A stretch of DNA of 34,182 bases from an uncultured Eubacteriales bacterium (GCA_900553265.1 USDD01000018.1:1-34182), one strand, 5' to 3'; positions 23,806-31,852 are shown, counted from the stretch's first letter. Numbers and translations are program-made. The notes: a model not told the origin generated them from the sequence alone.

Positions 23806-24600
23806 TCAGTCGGCCGCCTCACCGCTCCAGATGGCATTGTACTCGTTGAACTTCTCCAGATAGGAGCCGTCCTCCACCACGCGGTCGATGACCGTGTTCA
23901 CGACCTCGAGCAGATCGTCATTGCCCTTGGCGACGACGCAGGCCTTGCCGAAGGTGGCCGCTTCGTCGGAGAAGGTGAAGTTGGCGACCTCGAGCTTGTC
24001 GTTGCTGGCCACCATGCCCATGCCCACCGCGTAGTCGCACACGAAGCCGGCGATGTTGCCGTTGACAACCTCCATGGCCAGGGACGGATAGGTATCCAGC
24101 TCAAACAGCGTGGAATCCGGCAGCGCGGCCTCGATCAGCTGAGACTGAATGGTGCCCATCTGCGCGCCGACCTTCTGGCCCGCCAGAGACTCGACGGTGG
24201 TGTACTTGTCCGCGTCGCCCTTCTGGACGATGAGCAGCTGCTGGCTCTTTTCATATTCGTGGGAGAAATCGATGACCTTGGCGCGCTCCTCGTTGACCGT
24301 GAACGCCGCGATGCCGATGTCCACCATGCCGGTCTTGACCGCGTCGATGATGCCGTCGAAGGCCATGTCCGTCACCTGAAGCTCCACGCCCAGCTCCGCG
24401 GCGATCTGCTCCGCCAGCCACACGTCGCAGCCGATGGGGTTCGCGTTGTCGTCCAGGAACTCATAGGGGCCGTAGGTCGCCTCGGTGCCCATCACCAGAA
24501 CGCCCTTTTCCTTGATCGTGTCCACGACGCCCTCGGCGGAAGCGGCCGCCGCGCAGCACAGCATGCACAGGCACAGAACCATCGCAAGAAGCTTTTTCAT
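23806..24600 (-). CDS. Polar amino acid ABC transporter, substrate-binding protein
   Basis: This is the extracellular solute receptor of the importer. Of 264 residues, 1-22 are a signal peptide ending AAASAEG. It has several cysteines but no clean lipobox, so the mode of membrane attachment is unclear. The mature part has the family-3 pattern GVLVMGTEATYGPYEFLDD, DVWLAEQIAAELGVEL, DIGIAAFTVNEERAKVIDFS and the closing hinge region. The ATG at 24600 follows GGAGGAAAAAACG. The open frame upstream is not used because it would begin inside the promoter. Ligand specificity cannot be read reliably; a polar or branched amino acid is the family expectation. First gene of the operon, with a strong promoter. 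Confidence 0.93.
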   Translation of the reverse strand: MKKLLAMVLCLCMLCCAAAASAEGVVDTIKEKGVLVMGTEATYGPYEFLDDNANPIGCDVWLAEQIAAELGVELQVTDMAFDGIIDAVKTGMVDIGIAAFTVNEERAKVIDFSHEYEKSQQLLIVQKGDADKYTTVESLAGQKVGAQMGTIQSQLIEAALPDSTLFELDTYPSLAMEVVNGNIAGFVCDYAVGMGMVASNDKLEVANFTFSDEAATFGKACVVAKGNDDLLEVVNTVIDRVVEDGSYLEKFNEYNAIWSGEAAD

Positions 24601-24636
24601 CGTTTTTTCCTCCTGAAGTATTTTAATTCGGAATAC

Positions 24637-24671
24637 GCGTATAATTATACGCATGCTCATTCAGATGTCAA
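24637..24671 (-). promoter_or_regulatory. Strong promoter with palindromic operator for the ABC operon
   Basis: On the minus strand TTGACA (24671-24666) and TATAAT (24649-24644) are 16 bases apart. A perfect 16-base palindrome, GCGTATAATTATACGC (24637-24652), covers the whole -10 element. A dimeric regulator binding there would block RNA polymerase, so repression is likely. The regulator is not encoded in the window. Confidence 0.75.
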
Positions 24672-24690
24672 GGCTCACTAATGTAAACTT

Positions 24691-25854
24691 TTATCGCTTT
24701 TCAAATGCCGGAGCCAGCGCGGCGAGCCTGTCCATCGCCTCGGCCAGCTTTTCTTGGCTGACAGTGCAGGCGATGCGGAAATGCCCCTCCCCCGCCTTGC
24801 CGAACACGCTGCCGGGGGAGACGAGCAGATGCGCCTTCTCCAGCAGGAACGCGCAGAACGCCCTGTCGTCCATGCCGGTTTTTTCGATTCCCGGGAAGAG
24901 ATAGAACGTGCCGCGCGGCCGGAGGAGCGTCAGATACGGGATCTTCTCGATGCGGTCGGATGCATAAAACACTCGGTCGCGGTATTTGGAGATGTACGTC
25001 TCGGCGATCTCGCCGCGAAGCTCCAGCGCCCGGATGGCGGCGCGCTGAGAGATGGACGGCGCGGTGTAGGTCAGCGCGTCGTTCACCGCCTTGAACACGC
25101 GGATCAGGTCGGGATGGGCAATGATGTAGCCCACGCGCCAGCCGGTCATCATGAAATTCTTCGAAAAGCTGTTCAGCGTCACCGTGCGCTCCGCCGCGCC
25201 GGGCAGCGTCCGCATGGGCACAAATTCTCCGTCGTAGAGATAGCGCGTGTAGATCTCGTCGGCGAGAATCAGCAGGTCGTATTCCTCAGCAATGCGCGCC
25301 AGCATGCGCAGCGTGTCCATATCATAGGCCGCGCCGGTGGGATTGCAGGGCGTGTTGACGATCATCGCCCGGGTTTTCGGCGTGATCGCCCGGCGAATAT
25401 CCTCCTCGTGGGGGCGATAGCCGTTCGCCTCGCGGGTGACGACCTCCGCCGTCCGGCCGCCGGCCAGCGCGATCTGCGAGGCGTAAGCGGCGAAATACGG
25501 CCCGAAGACGATCACCTCGTCGCCGGGATTGAGAATGCCCATCAGCGTCTGGGACATGCCGATGCAGCTGGAGGTGGTGACCAGCACCTCGTCCTCGGAG
25601 AGCTCCTGACCGAAGTCCTCTCTCCACGCCCGGCGGATGGCCGCGATCAGCTCCGGGTCGCCCTTGGGATCGCCGTAATGGGTGTAGCCGGCGCAGGCGT
25701 CGGCATAGGCCGCGTCGATGATGCGCCGGTCGGTGGTGAAGTCCGTGTCTCCGATGCTCAGGTCGATTATGTCGGGATAGCGCTTCAGCGCCTCCGTGTC
25801 CAGCGAAAGGCCGCCCGAGTAGTTCTGGAAACGCTCGGCAATGTGTCTGCGCAT
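24691..25854 (-). CDS. PLP-dependent class I/II aminotransferase
   Basis: The 387-residue cytosolic enzyme of the aspartate aminotransferase fold transfers an amino group between an amino acid and a 2-oxo acid. The PLP lysine is Lys232 in SFSKNFMMTGWRVGY. NTPCNPTG (Asn for PLP), LADEIY (Asp199, Tyr202) and the C-terminal FRIACTVSQEKL arginine motif are present. The ATG at 25854 lies two bases after the upstream LarA-like stop and follows GGGGAG. The frame is open further upstream but would overlap that gene. Substrate is unknown. The operon with a LarA-like enzyme and the nearby amino acid importer suggest amino acid/2-hydroxy acid interconversion. Confidence 0.92.
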   Translation of the reverse strand: MRRHIAERFQNYSGGLSLDTEALKRYPDIIDLSIGDTDFTTDRRIIDAAYADACAGYTHYGDPKGDPELIAAIRRAWREDFGQELSEDEVLVTTSSCIGMSQTLMGILNPGDEVIVFGPYFAAYASQIALAGGRTAEVVTREANGYRPHEEDIRRAITPKTRAMIVNTPCNPTGAAYDMDTLRMLARIAEEYDLLILADEIYTRYLYDGEFVPMRTLPGAAERTVTLNSFSKNFMMTGWRVGYIIAHPDLIRVFKAVNDALTYTAPSISQRAAIRALELRGEIAETYISKYRDRVFYASDRIEKIPYLTLLRPRGTFYLFPGIEKTGMDDRAFCAFLLEKAHLLVSPGSVFGKAGEGHFRIACTVSQEKLAEAMDRLAALAPAFEKR

Positions 25855-25856
25855 TT

Positions 25857-27140
25857 TTATTTCTCCCCCTTCACGTGTGGAACCACCGTGCTGCCATTGG
25901 GAATGACGTAGATCTTCTTGCCCTCCGGCTGCGCGCATTTCATCAGCGACTCCACGTCCGAAAACGCCTTCAGCCCCATCGGCGCGACGGTCTCGGCCGG
26001 CACCGACGTGAGCATCAAAATGTTGTAGCGCTTCGCCTGCTCGCAGTTCAAAAGGAAAATGTAGCCGGGCACCGTGAAATGCTCGCGCAGGCGCGCCTCC
26101 ATCGTTCCGTTTGTCCAGTCGCGAATCCAGTCGAAATACTCCTCGGGGCCGCCGCCGTCGCGCGCCTCGATGAGCAGCACCAGCGTTCCGCCCCTCTTCA
26201 GGCCGAATTCGATGTTGTCGATGGTCTTGGTGCCCTGATAGAGGGACATGTCCTTGGGGAAGCCGCCGCAGCTGGCGACGATCATGTCCGCGCGCTCGGG
26301 AACGTCCACGCGGTAAATTCGATCCACCGCCTCGCAGGCCCTCTGCCAGGAGGTCAGATAGTGCCCGGCGTAGATCTCCGCCAGCTGCATCTCGGCGTTC
26401 ATCACCAGATTGACGACGTACAGGTTCTTCACCAGCGCCGCCGCCTCGCACATGTCGTCGTTGAGCGGATTGTCGACGGTCTTGCCGTTGCCGATGCGCG
26501 GATTGCTGCGCAGACAGCTCGGGTCGAGGGCGAAGGCGTGGTTGTGGCAGATGGTATCCATGGCGCTCACGCCGGGCAGAATGCTCTTCCGGCCGCCGCC
26601 GAAGCCCGCCATCACATGGTGCGTGCACGCGCCCAGACAGACCACCCTGTCCGCGTGCGCCGCGAGGGGATGGATCCTCACCCGCGTGCCGTGGGGCGTG
26701 ACGCCGACGTCCACCAGATCCGGCGCAAGGCAGTCGTGGTTCACCACGCGGATGCGATCGTAAATGCTGTCCGTCACCAGCGTACGCAGCTCGGCCTCGT
26801 CGCCGCCGATGTGCGTTCCATTCGCCACCAGAATCGTGATCTGCGTGTCCGGAATGCCCGCGCGGTTCATATAATCCACCAGCGGCGGAATCACCCTGTC
26901 CTGTCGCATCCAGAAGCGCGACATGTCGCTGACAATCAGGCAGACCCGGTCGCCCGGACAAAGCCAGTCCTTCATCGCCGGCGCGTCCACGGGCGCGTTC
27001 AGCGCCCCGTCCAGCGCCGCGGGAATGTCCTCAATCGCCGGAACGCGGTTTCCATGCAGCTCACCCAGCACGTTTTTTTCGTCCAGAGGAATCTCCACCG
27101 TGCCGTCGCCGTATCGAAAGGTATATTTTCTCATCGCCAT
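25857..27140 (-). CDS. LarA-like nickel-pincer racemase family protein (DUF2088)
   Basis: LarA enzymes racemise or epimerise 2-hydroxy acids such as lactate. They use a nickel-pincer nucleotide bound to a lysine. The 427-residue product fits the family length. Counterparts of the LarA ligands are visible: His110 in NGTHIGG, His174/175 in CTHHVMAGFGGGRKSILPG, Lys185 in the same block, and His199/201 in ICHNHA. The cofactor-making larB, larC and larE genes are not in the window. An ATG at 27140 is the first candidate. The ATG at 27134 has better spacing (about 9) from GGGGGG, so the true start may be two codons later. It leads an operon with the aminotransferase. The actual substrate is uncertain. 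Confidence 0.88.
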   Translation of the reverse strand: MAMRKYTFRYGDGTVEIPLDEKNVLGELHGNRVPAIEDIPAALDGALNAPVDAPAMKDWLCPGDRVCLIVSDMSRFWMRQDRVIPPLVDYMNRAGIPDTQITILVANGTHIGGDEAELRTLVTDSIYDRIRVVNHDCLAPDLVDVGVTPHGTRVRIHPLAAHADRVVCLGACTHHVMAGFGGGRKSILPGVSAMDTICHNHAFALDPSCLRSNPRIGNGKTVDNPLNDDMCEAAALVKNLYVVNLVMNAEMQLAEIYAGHYLTSWQRACEAVDRIYRVDVPERADMIVASCGGFPKDMSLYQGTKTIDNIEFGLKRGGTLVLLIEARDGGGPEEYFDWIRDWTNGTMEARLREHFTVPGYIFLLNCEQAKRYNILMLTSVPAETVAPMGLKAFSDVESLMKCAQPEGKKIYVIPNGSTVVPHVKGEK

Positions 27141-27179
27141 TCGCCCCCCAAGACAGAATGCTTCTAAAATATGCGCGCA

Positions 27180-27208
27180 ATTTTAGCACCGCGGACACGC
27201 CTTGTCAA
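27180..27208 (-). promoter_or_regulatory. Promoter of the LarA-like/aminotransferase operon
   Basis: On the minus strand TTGACA (27208-27203) and TAAAAT (27185-27180) are 17 bases apart, about 40 bases before the start codon. Confidence 0.75.
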
Positions 27209-27525
27209 GCAGAATAAGCCGCTGCAAACGTAAATTTTGGCGATTGTCTCCAACATCGAATCAGCAAACCTCAATTGGAACACGACAAGATTGATCAAAG
27301 AGCCCCATCCGGCGTGCCAGATCATCGAACTCAGACGCGCTGCATCGAGCGGTCAGGAACCGCGCCGACGATATGCCGCCCGGCACACCGGAATGGCTTC
27401 CGGATTACATATGCACGCACCTCGACAAGAGACAGATGGCTCGAATTTCGCAAAAATACGGGGGCTTATTCGAAAAACAAAGTTGCAAAAAAGCTGCACA
27501 AGTGGGTGGAAAAATGGGTGGAAGG
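27209..27525. other. Stretch without a supportable gene next to tRNA-Lys
   Basis: Three plus-strand frames remain open for 90-110 codons here, but none has a ribosome site or a family I recognise. One, ending VAKKLHKWVEKWVEGKKK, is lysine-rich and could be the tail of a decayed gene, conceivably an integrase remnant as often found beside tRNA genes. That is only a guess. The bases lack the CGCG-rich habit of the neighbouring genes. I see no promoter or repeat inside. Confidence 0.3.
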
Positions 27526-27566
27526 CAAAAAGAAAACCGCCGAAAGCCTTGCGGCACAGCGGTTTT
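27526..27566 (-). terminator. Terminator of tRNA-Lys
   Basis: On the minus strand AAAACCGC (27566-27559) pairs with GCGGTTTT (27540-27533) and is followed by CTTTTTG. It begins four bases after the tRNA CCA end. Confidence 0.8.
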
Positions 27567-27569
27567 GAA

Positions 27570-27645
27570 TGGTGACCCATCGGGGATTCGAACCCCGGAC
27601 ACCCTGATTAAAAGTCAGGTGCTCTACCGACTGAGCTAATGGCTC
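27570..27645 (-). tRNA. tRNA-Lys (anticodon TTT) with a G-G mismatch in the acceptor stem
   Basis: This is a 76-base cloverleaf with encoded CCA. The anticodon loop is CTTTTAA with anticodon TTT. The D-arm AGCTCAGTCGGTAGAGC and T-arm CGGGG-TTCGAAT-CCCCG are normal. The acceptor strands are GAGCCAT (5') and ATGGGTC (3'). Six of seven pairs form, but position 3 (G, complement of 27643) faces position 70 (G, complement of 27576). GAGCCAT would normally pair with ATGGCTC, and GACCCAT with ATGGGTC. The gene therefore looks like the 5' half of one tRNA-Lys joined to the 3' half of another. Function may be reduced. Confidence 0.93.
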
Positions 27646-27660
27646 ATATATAGCTTTATT

Positions 27661-27689
27661 ATTATAACAGCACTCATTTTCTCTGTCAA
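27661..27689 (-). promoter_or_regulatory. Promoter of tRNA-Lys
   Basis: On the minus strand TTGACA (27689-27684) and TATAAT (27666-27661) match consensus with a 17-base spacer, 15 bases before the tRNA 5' end. Confidence 0.85.
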
Positions 27690-27793
27690 CCCTTTTTCCC
27701 GCAAAACTGCCGGATGTCCGCATCATACTGCCGGCCGCCCTGTTTTTTCAGCGGATCATCCGCCGGGGGCGCGGGCAAAATAATTACAAAGAG

Positions 27794-27822
27794 TTTACAA
27801 AACCCGGCCCTTCCTTTATAAT
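27794..27822 (+). promoter_or_regulatory. Promoter of the first DUF3048 gene
   Basis: TTTACA (27794-27799) and TATAAT (27817-27822) are 17 bases apart, about 53 bases before the GTG start. Confidence 0.75.
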
Positions 27823-27875
27823 ATGGATAACATCAGCCGTCCGGGGCACTGCCCCGCTGAAGGGAGGGTTCCACT

Positions 27876-28979
27876 GTGGGCAAATGGCCCGTCATTCTCG
27901 GCGCTGCCGCTTTGTGCAGCCTGCTGTGTGTTTCCTGCGGCCGGGTCTCTTCCTCGCCCTCTTCGGTGCAGGCACCGGCGCCAACCCCCTCTGCCCCCGC
28001 CTTCACGCTGGATGAGGACGTGAACCCCTACACCGGCCTGGCCAAAACCGAAGGGTACCCCGAGGGGCAGCGCGGCGTGGCGGTGATGCTGGGCAATATG
28101 AAAGAGGACCTGCCACAAAGCGGCCTGAACGCCGCCGATCTGGTGTATGAAATGATCACCGAGGGGGGCATCACCCGCCTGATGGCCGTTTACCGGGATC
28201 GGTCGGCCCTGCCGCTGGTGGGGCCGCTGCGCTCGGCGCGGGACCAGCACGTGCAGCTGATGATTCCGCTGAACTGCCTGTACGTTCACATTGGCGGCTC
28301 TTCCTATGCGCTGGACATGCTGGATGCGTTTCACTGCACCGATGTGCGCTCCATCAACGGGCGCTACAAGAATTTTTACTGGATCGACGCCGAGCGCCGC
28401 CGCACCCGCAGCCAGGAAAACTCCGTGTACACCGATGGCTCCACGCTGGAAAGCGCCCTGGAGCGCTACGGGCTGGAGACCGAGGGCGAGCCGGACCCGG
28501 TGTTCAATTTCCAATCCTATGAGGAAGCCCCCCGTGCCCTGGATGACGGCATCGCTTACAGCCTGAGCTTCCGCTTTTCGCCCTACGAGGACGTGCGCTT
28601 TGATTACAGCACCGAGGACGGCCGCTATTACAAGTCGGAATTCGGCCAGCCGCAGCTGGATGCGGCGGACGGCGGCCGACAATACCGGGTGGACAACGTC
28701 TTCCTTCTGTTCACCTCCATCGGCCGCTACCCGGATGGGCTGCTCTCCCAGGTGAATCTTGAGCAGGGCGTGGGCTTTTATTTCAGCCAGGGCCGGTACG
28801 AGCGGGTGCGCTGGATGAAGGGCCGCGGCGAGGCCCCGCTGCGCATTGTGGACGATGAAGGCCATGAGCAGGACGTGACTGTGAACCCCGGCACCAGCTA
28901 CATTTCCTTTGTGGGGGACGATCTGCTCGCCCACTGCCGCATCGGAGACGCCACTCTGGAAGAGCTGTACGGCGCTTGA
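27876..28979 (+). CDS. DUF3048 domain lipoprotein, paralogue 1 (YerB-like)
   Basis: The 367-residue exported protein has a hydrophobic leader and a probable lipidation Cys21 in LLCVSCG (a slightly unusual lipobox). A Ser/Pro/Ala linker and a DUF3048 domain follow. Family landmarks are NPYTGL (about 50), GVAVMLGNMKEDLPQSGLNAADLVYE, EGGITRLMAVY and GPLRSARDQHVQL. The C-terminal part has VNPGTSYISFV. DUF3048 proteins are cell-surface lipoproteins of Firmicutes; their biochemical role is not settled. The start is a GTG at 27876 with AGGGAGGG seven bases upstream, and no ATG fits. It heads three tandem paralogues and has its own promoter. Confidence 0.92.
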   Translation: MGKWPVILGAAALCSLLCVSCGRVSSSPSSVQAPAPTPSAPAFTLDEDVNPYTGLAKTEGYPEGQRGVAVMLGNMKEDLPQSGLNAADLVYEMITEGGITRLMAVYRDRSALPLVGPLRSARDQHVQLMIPLNCLYVHIGGSSYALDMLDAFHCTDVRSINGRYKNFYWIDAERRRTRSQENSVYTDGSTLESALERYGLETEGEPDPVFNFQSYEEAPRALDDGIAYSLSFRFSPYEDVRFDYSTEDGRYYKSEFGQPQLDAADGGRQYRVDNVFLLFTSIGRYPDGLLSQVNLEQGVGFYFSQGRYERVRWMKGRGEAPLRIVDDEGHEQDVTVNPGTSYISFVGDDLLAHCRIGDATLEELYGA

Positions 28980-29010
28980 GCGGCCTTTTTTCAGAAAATC
29001 TAAGATTTGG

Positions 29011-29054
29011 GTACCCCCTGCGCGCTTTACAACCCGGCCCGCAGGGGGTACAAT
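29011..29054 (+). promoter_or_regulatory. Promoter embedded in a 12-bp inverted repeat, second DUF3048 gene
   Basis: TTTACA (29026-29031) and TACAAT (29049-29054) are 17 bases apart. A perfect inverted repeat, GTACCCCCTGCG (29011-29022) with 29040-29051, encloses the -35 and runs into the -10. It could be an operator, or a terminator-like stem of the upstream gene, though no T-run follows. About 190 bases of leader lie between this promoter and the ATG. Confidence 0.6.
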
Positions 29055-29241
29055 AGCAATGATATGTCCGCAGGCCATCCGGGCCGTGCTTGGCGCTGCC
29101 CGCGGCCTGCGCTTTTTCCGTTTTCGCCTCAATCGGCCCTGCCCGACGGCGGGCCGATGACGTATACGAAGCCGGGGCTGCCGCCGCCCGCGGGCGCGCG
29201 GCCCTCCGGTTCTCACAACCCGAAACAGGAGAATAAAATCT

Positions 29242-30420
29242 ATGAGACGAGCTTTGTCCCTTGCCCTGGTCCTGACGCTGGCTGCAGGCCTTTTCACCGG
29301 CTGCGGCGGGTCCGCTTCCGCTGCCTCGCAGGGCGGCCAGGCTGCCGCCACCCCGGAACCCACGGCCACCCCGGAGCCTTACGAGGCCAACGCCCTCACC
29401 GGCGAAGCCAAGGATGCCGACTATCCCGAGGGGCAGCGCGTCACCGCGGTGATGGTGAACAACATCACCGATGCCCGGCCCCAGCGCGGCCTTTCGGACG
29501 CAAAGATGCTGTTTGAAATCAAGGTGGAGGGCGGCATCACCCGCTTTATGGCCCTGTTCAACAGCTGCGAAGAGCTGCCCACCATCGGCCCCATCCGCTC
29601 GGCCCGCGACCAGTTCTTCCGTCTAGTGCTGCCCTGGCAGCCCATCTACATTCACGACGGCGAGAGCGTGGTGCAGAAGCAGTATATTAAAAACTACAGC
29701 TACGATGAGTGGAACCTGAACAACGGCGGCAACGGCTACCGGGATTTCAACCGCAAAAACTGGCGCGGCTACAGCTACAACAACGGCCTGGTCTACGAGC
29801 ACACCGAGTACACCGACGCGGAGCACGTGGGCAAGTACATCACCAGCAACGATGTGGACACCAGCCGTACCTATAACAGCACCTTCTTCAATTTTGTGGA
29901 CTATCGGGAAGCCCCCCGTCAGGTAAACGGCGACGATGCCGCCCAGGTGACCATCGTGCATTCCGAGAACTACCGCACCCGCTTCACCTACGACAGCAGT
30001 CTGGGCCAGTACAAAATGGCCCAGTACTACCCCCAGATGGGCGATTACATGGACACGGTGGACGAAAACAGCGAGCGGCAGCTCGCCTTTGACAACGTGG
30101 TTGTGCTGTTCACCGACATTCACACCTACCCCGGCCACGAGGCCCAGGACCTGCAGTATGCCGAGTACAGCTGGGGCGGTGTGGGCTATTACTGCTACGG
30201 CGGCCACATTGAGAAGATCCGCTGGACCAAGGGCACCGACCTGGAAGCCCTGCAGCTGTGGAACTACGACATGACCGAGAACCTGCAGGTGAACACCGGC
30301 AAGAGCTATGTGGCCGTAGTGGACGTGGACGAAGCCTCCCGGTTCGGCTACACCGCTTCGGAAAGCACCGATGGCCCCGAGGCTGCCACCGAAGAAACCT
30401 ACGTGGAGAGCGCCGACTGA
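29242..30420 (+). CDS. DUF3048 domain lipoprotein, paralogue 2
   Basis: The 392-residue surface lipoprotein has lipobox LFTGC (Cys21), a Pro/Thr/Glu linker, then the DUF3048 domain. Landmarks are NALTGEAKDADYPEGQR, VTAVMVNNITDARPQRGLSDAKMLFE, EGGITRFMALF and GPIRSARDQFFRLVLPW. This is the most typical of the three for the RSARD block. The C-terminal half has VNTGKSYVAVVDVD. The ATG at 29242 follows ACAGGAGAATAAAATCT. It shares the YPEGQR lead-in with paralogue 1, showing duplication. Function is unknown beyond a likely cell-envelope location. Confidence 0.93.
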   Translation: MRRALSLALVLTLAAGLFTGCGGSASAASQGGQAAATPEPTATPEPYEANALTGEAKDADYPEGQRVTAVMVNNITDARPQRGLSDAKMLFEIKVEGGITRFMALFNSCEELPTIGPIRSARDQFFRLVLPWQPIYIHDGESVVQKQYIKNYSYDEWNLNNGGNGYRDFNRKNWRGYSYNNGLVYEHTEYTDAEHVGKYITSNDVDTSRTYNSTFFNFVDYREAPRQVNGDDAAQVTIVHSENYRTRFTYDSSLGQYKMAQYYPQMGDYMDTVDENSERQLAFDNVVVLFTDIHTYPGHEAQDLQYAEYSWGGVGYYCYGGHIEKIRWTKGTDLEALQLWNYDMTENLQVNTGKSYVAVVDVDEASRFGYTASESTDGPEAATEETYVESAD

Positions 30421-30510
30421 CGTCGATTTCTGCCGCGGTTCAAAACGCGATTTCATGCCCGCCGGTTTGCGGCCCGGGCCATTCATCTCCCCAACAGGAG
30501 GAAAAAATCC

Positions 30511-31743
30511 ATGACAAAACGTATTCTGGCCGGTGCACTCAGCCTGGCTCTGGCCGCCGGGCTTCTGGTAGGCTGCGGCGGTTCCGCCTCTTCGGCCCCC
30601 GCGTCTTCCGACGCCTCACCGGCGCCCCAGGCCACCGACACCCCTGCCCCGGCGGCGGCCGCTGAGGCGGACCACAACATTCTCACCGGTTCGGCCCACA
30701 GCGGCGCCCAGCCCCGGCCCATCGCCGTGGTGCTGAACAACCGGGAAAGCGCCTGGAACCAGTGGGGCGTATGCGCCGCCGATCTGGTGGTGGAGGCCCT
30801 GTTCGAGGGCAAGACCAGCACCCTGATGGCGGTGTACGGCGGCTACAACAACCTGCCGGACAAGGTCGGCCCCGTGGCCGAGGGGCGCGACACCTTCTGG
30901 CAGATGGTCATGCCCTACAACGCCGTGCCGGTGCAGATCGGCAGCAACATTTACGCGGCCAATCTGCTGAATTATTACAGCTACCAGCCCATTGAGGCCA
31001 GCAGCGCCGGCACCCACGCCTTTGAATTTGACGAAGAACGGGGCCTGAAGGGCCACGAGTTCGGCTGGTACATCAATCAGGAGCGGCTGGAGGATGCCCG
31101 CAGCCTGTACGGCATGGCCGCCGAGAGCGAAACCGCCCTGCCCGACTTGTTCCACTTCGGAGAAAACGCCCAGGGCAGCAGCGCCGCCGAGCGCATTGAG
31201 ATCCAGTTCGCGCCGGATGACGTGATCCCCCTGCTGTACAACGAGGACGAGGGCACCTACGACAAATACCGGGCCGACTGGGAGCCGCAGACCGACGGCA
31301 ACGACGAAGAGGCCCAGCTGTGCTTCACCAATGTGTTCGTGCTCAGCTGCCGGGCCGGCATTAAGGACGACGGCTATACCCGCGATTACGACCTGACCAG
31401 CGGCGGCGAGGGCCTGTACCTCACCGGCGGCACCTGGCAGAAGATCCGCTGGGAAAAAGGGACCGCCGCCCAGGCTTTTACCTTTTACAACGAAGCCGGG
31501 CAGAAACTGACCGTAAACCCCGGCAAGAGCTACATTGCCCTGTACGGCGGCTTTGACGGCCAGAGCGTGATGGTAAAGGGCGGCGACGAAAAGCTGAACC
31601 CCCTGAACGCCATGGAGCCGCTGCCCACCCCCGTTCCAACGGCCACGCCGGAACCCACTGAGGAGCCGACCCCGGCCCCGGAGGAGGAAGGCAGCGACGA
31701 GGCCGGTGAGCCTGCGGCGGACGCAGCCAGCACCGAGGGCTGA
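30511..31743 (+). CDS. DUF3048-related lipoprotein, paralogue 3 (divergent)
   Basis: The 410-residue lipoprotein has lipobox LLVGC (Cys22) and the same overall plan. Matching landmarks are NILTGSAHSGAQPRPIAVVLNN, WGVCAADLVVEALFEG, LMAVYGGYNNLPDKVGP and, near the end, VNPGKSYIALYGG. It is the divergent copy: GGITR is replaced by GKTST, and the family block GPxRSARD reads GPVAEGRD. A Pro/Thr/Glu-rich acidic tail of about 45 residues is added after the domain. The ATG at 30511 follows CAGGAGGAAAAAATCC. It lies 90 bases after paralogue 2 with no clear promoter between, so the two are probably co-transcribed. Confidence 0.88.
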   Translation: MTKRILAGALSLALAAGLLVGCGGSASSAPASSDASPAPQATDTPAPAAAAEADHNILTGSAHSGAQPRPIAVVLNNRESAWNQWGVCAADLVVEALFEGKTSTLMAVYGGYNNLPDKVGPVAEGRDTFWQMVMPYNAVPVQIGSNIYAANLLNYYSYQPIEASSAGTHAFEFDEERGLKGHEFGWYINQERLEDARSLYGMAAESETALPDLFHFGENAQGSSAAERIEIQFAPDDVIPLLYNEDEGTYDKYRADWEPQTDGNDEEAQLCFTNVFVLSCRAGIKDDGYTRDYDLTSGGEGLYLTGGTWQKIRWEKGTAAQAFTFYNEAGQKLTVNPGKSYIALYGGFDGQSVMVKGGDEKLNPLNAMEPLPTPVPTATPEPTEEPTPAPEEEGSDEAGEPAADAASTEG

Positions 31744-31797
31744 GTTTCCCCTCGCTTCCCGAAAGCCCATCAAGTTCGAGAAAACCCCGGAACAAAA

Positions 31798-31852
31798 AAC
31801 TCCCCCCGCCCGGCACCGTTTTGGTGCAGGCGGAGGGAGTTCTGCGTTTTTG
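31798..31852. terminator. Bidirectional terminator between DUF3048 cluster and HD gene
   Basis: A 13-position stem with one central mismatch (31798-31810 with 31829-31841) carries an inner GCACC/GGTGC stem. On the plus strand TTTTT follows after CTGCG. On the minus strand TTTTTTGTT follows directly. Confidence 0.8.

Noticed and set aside
27373..27639. ORF reading through tRNA-Lys (ending GIRTPDTLIKSQVLYRLS)
   Set aside because: It is the well-known artefact of translating the antisense of a tRNA gene.
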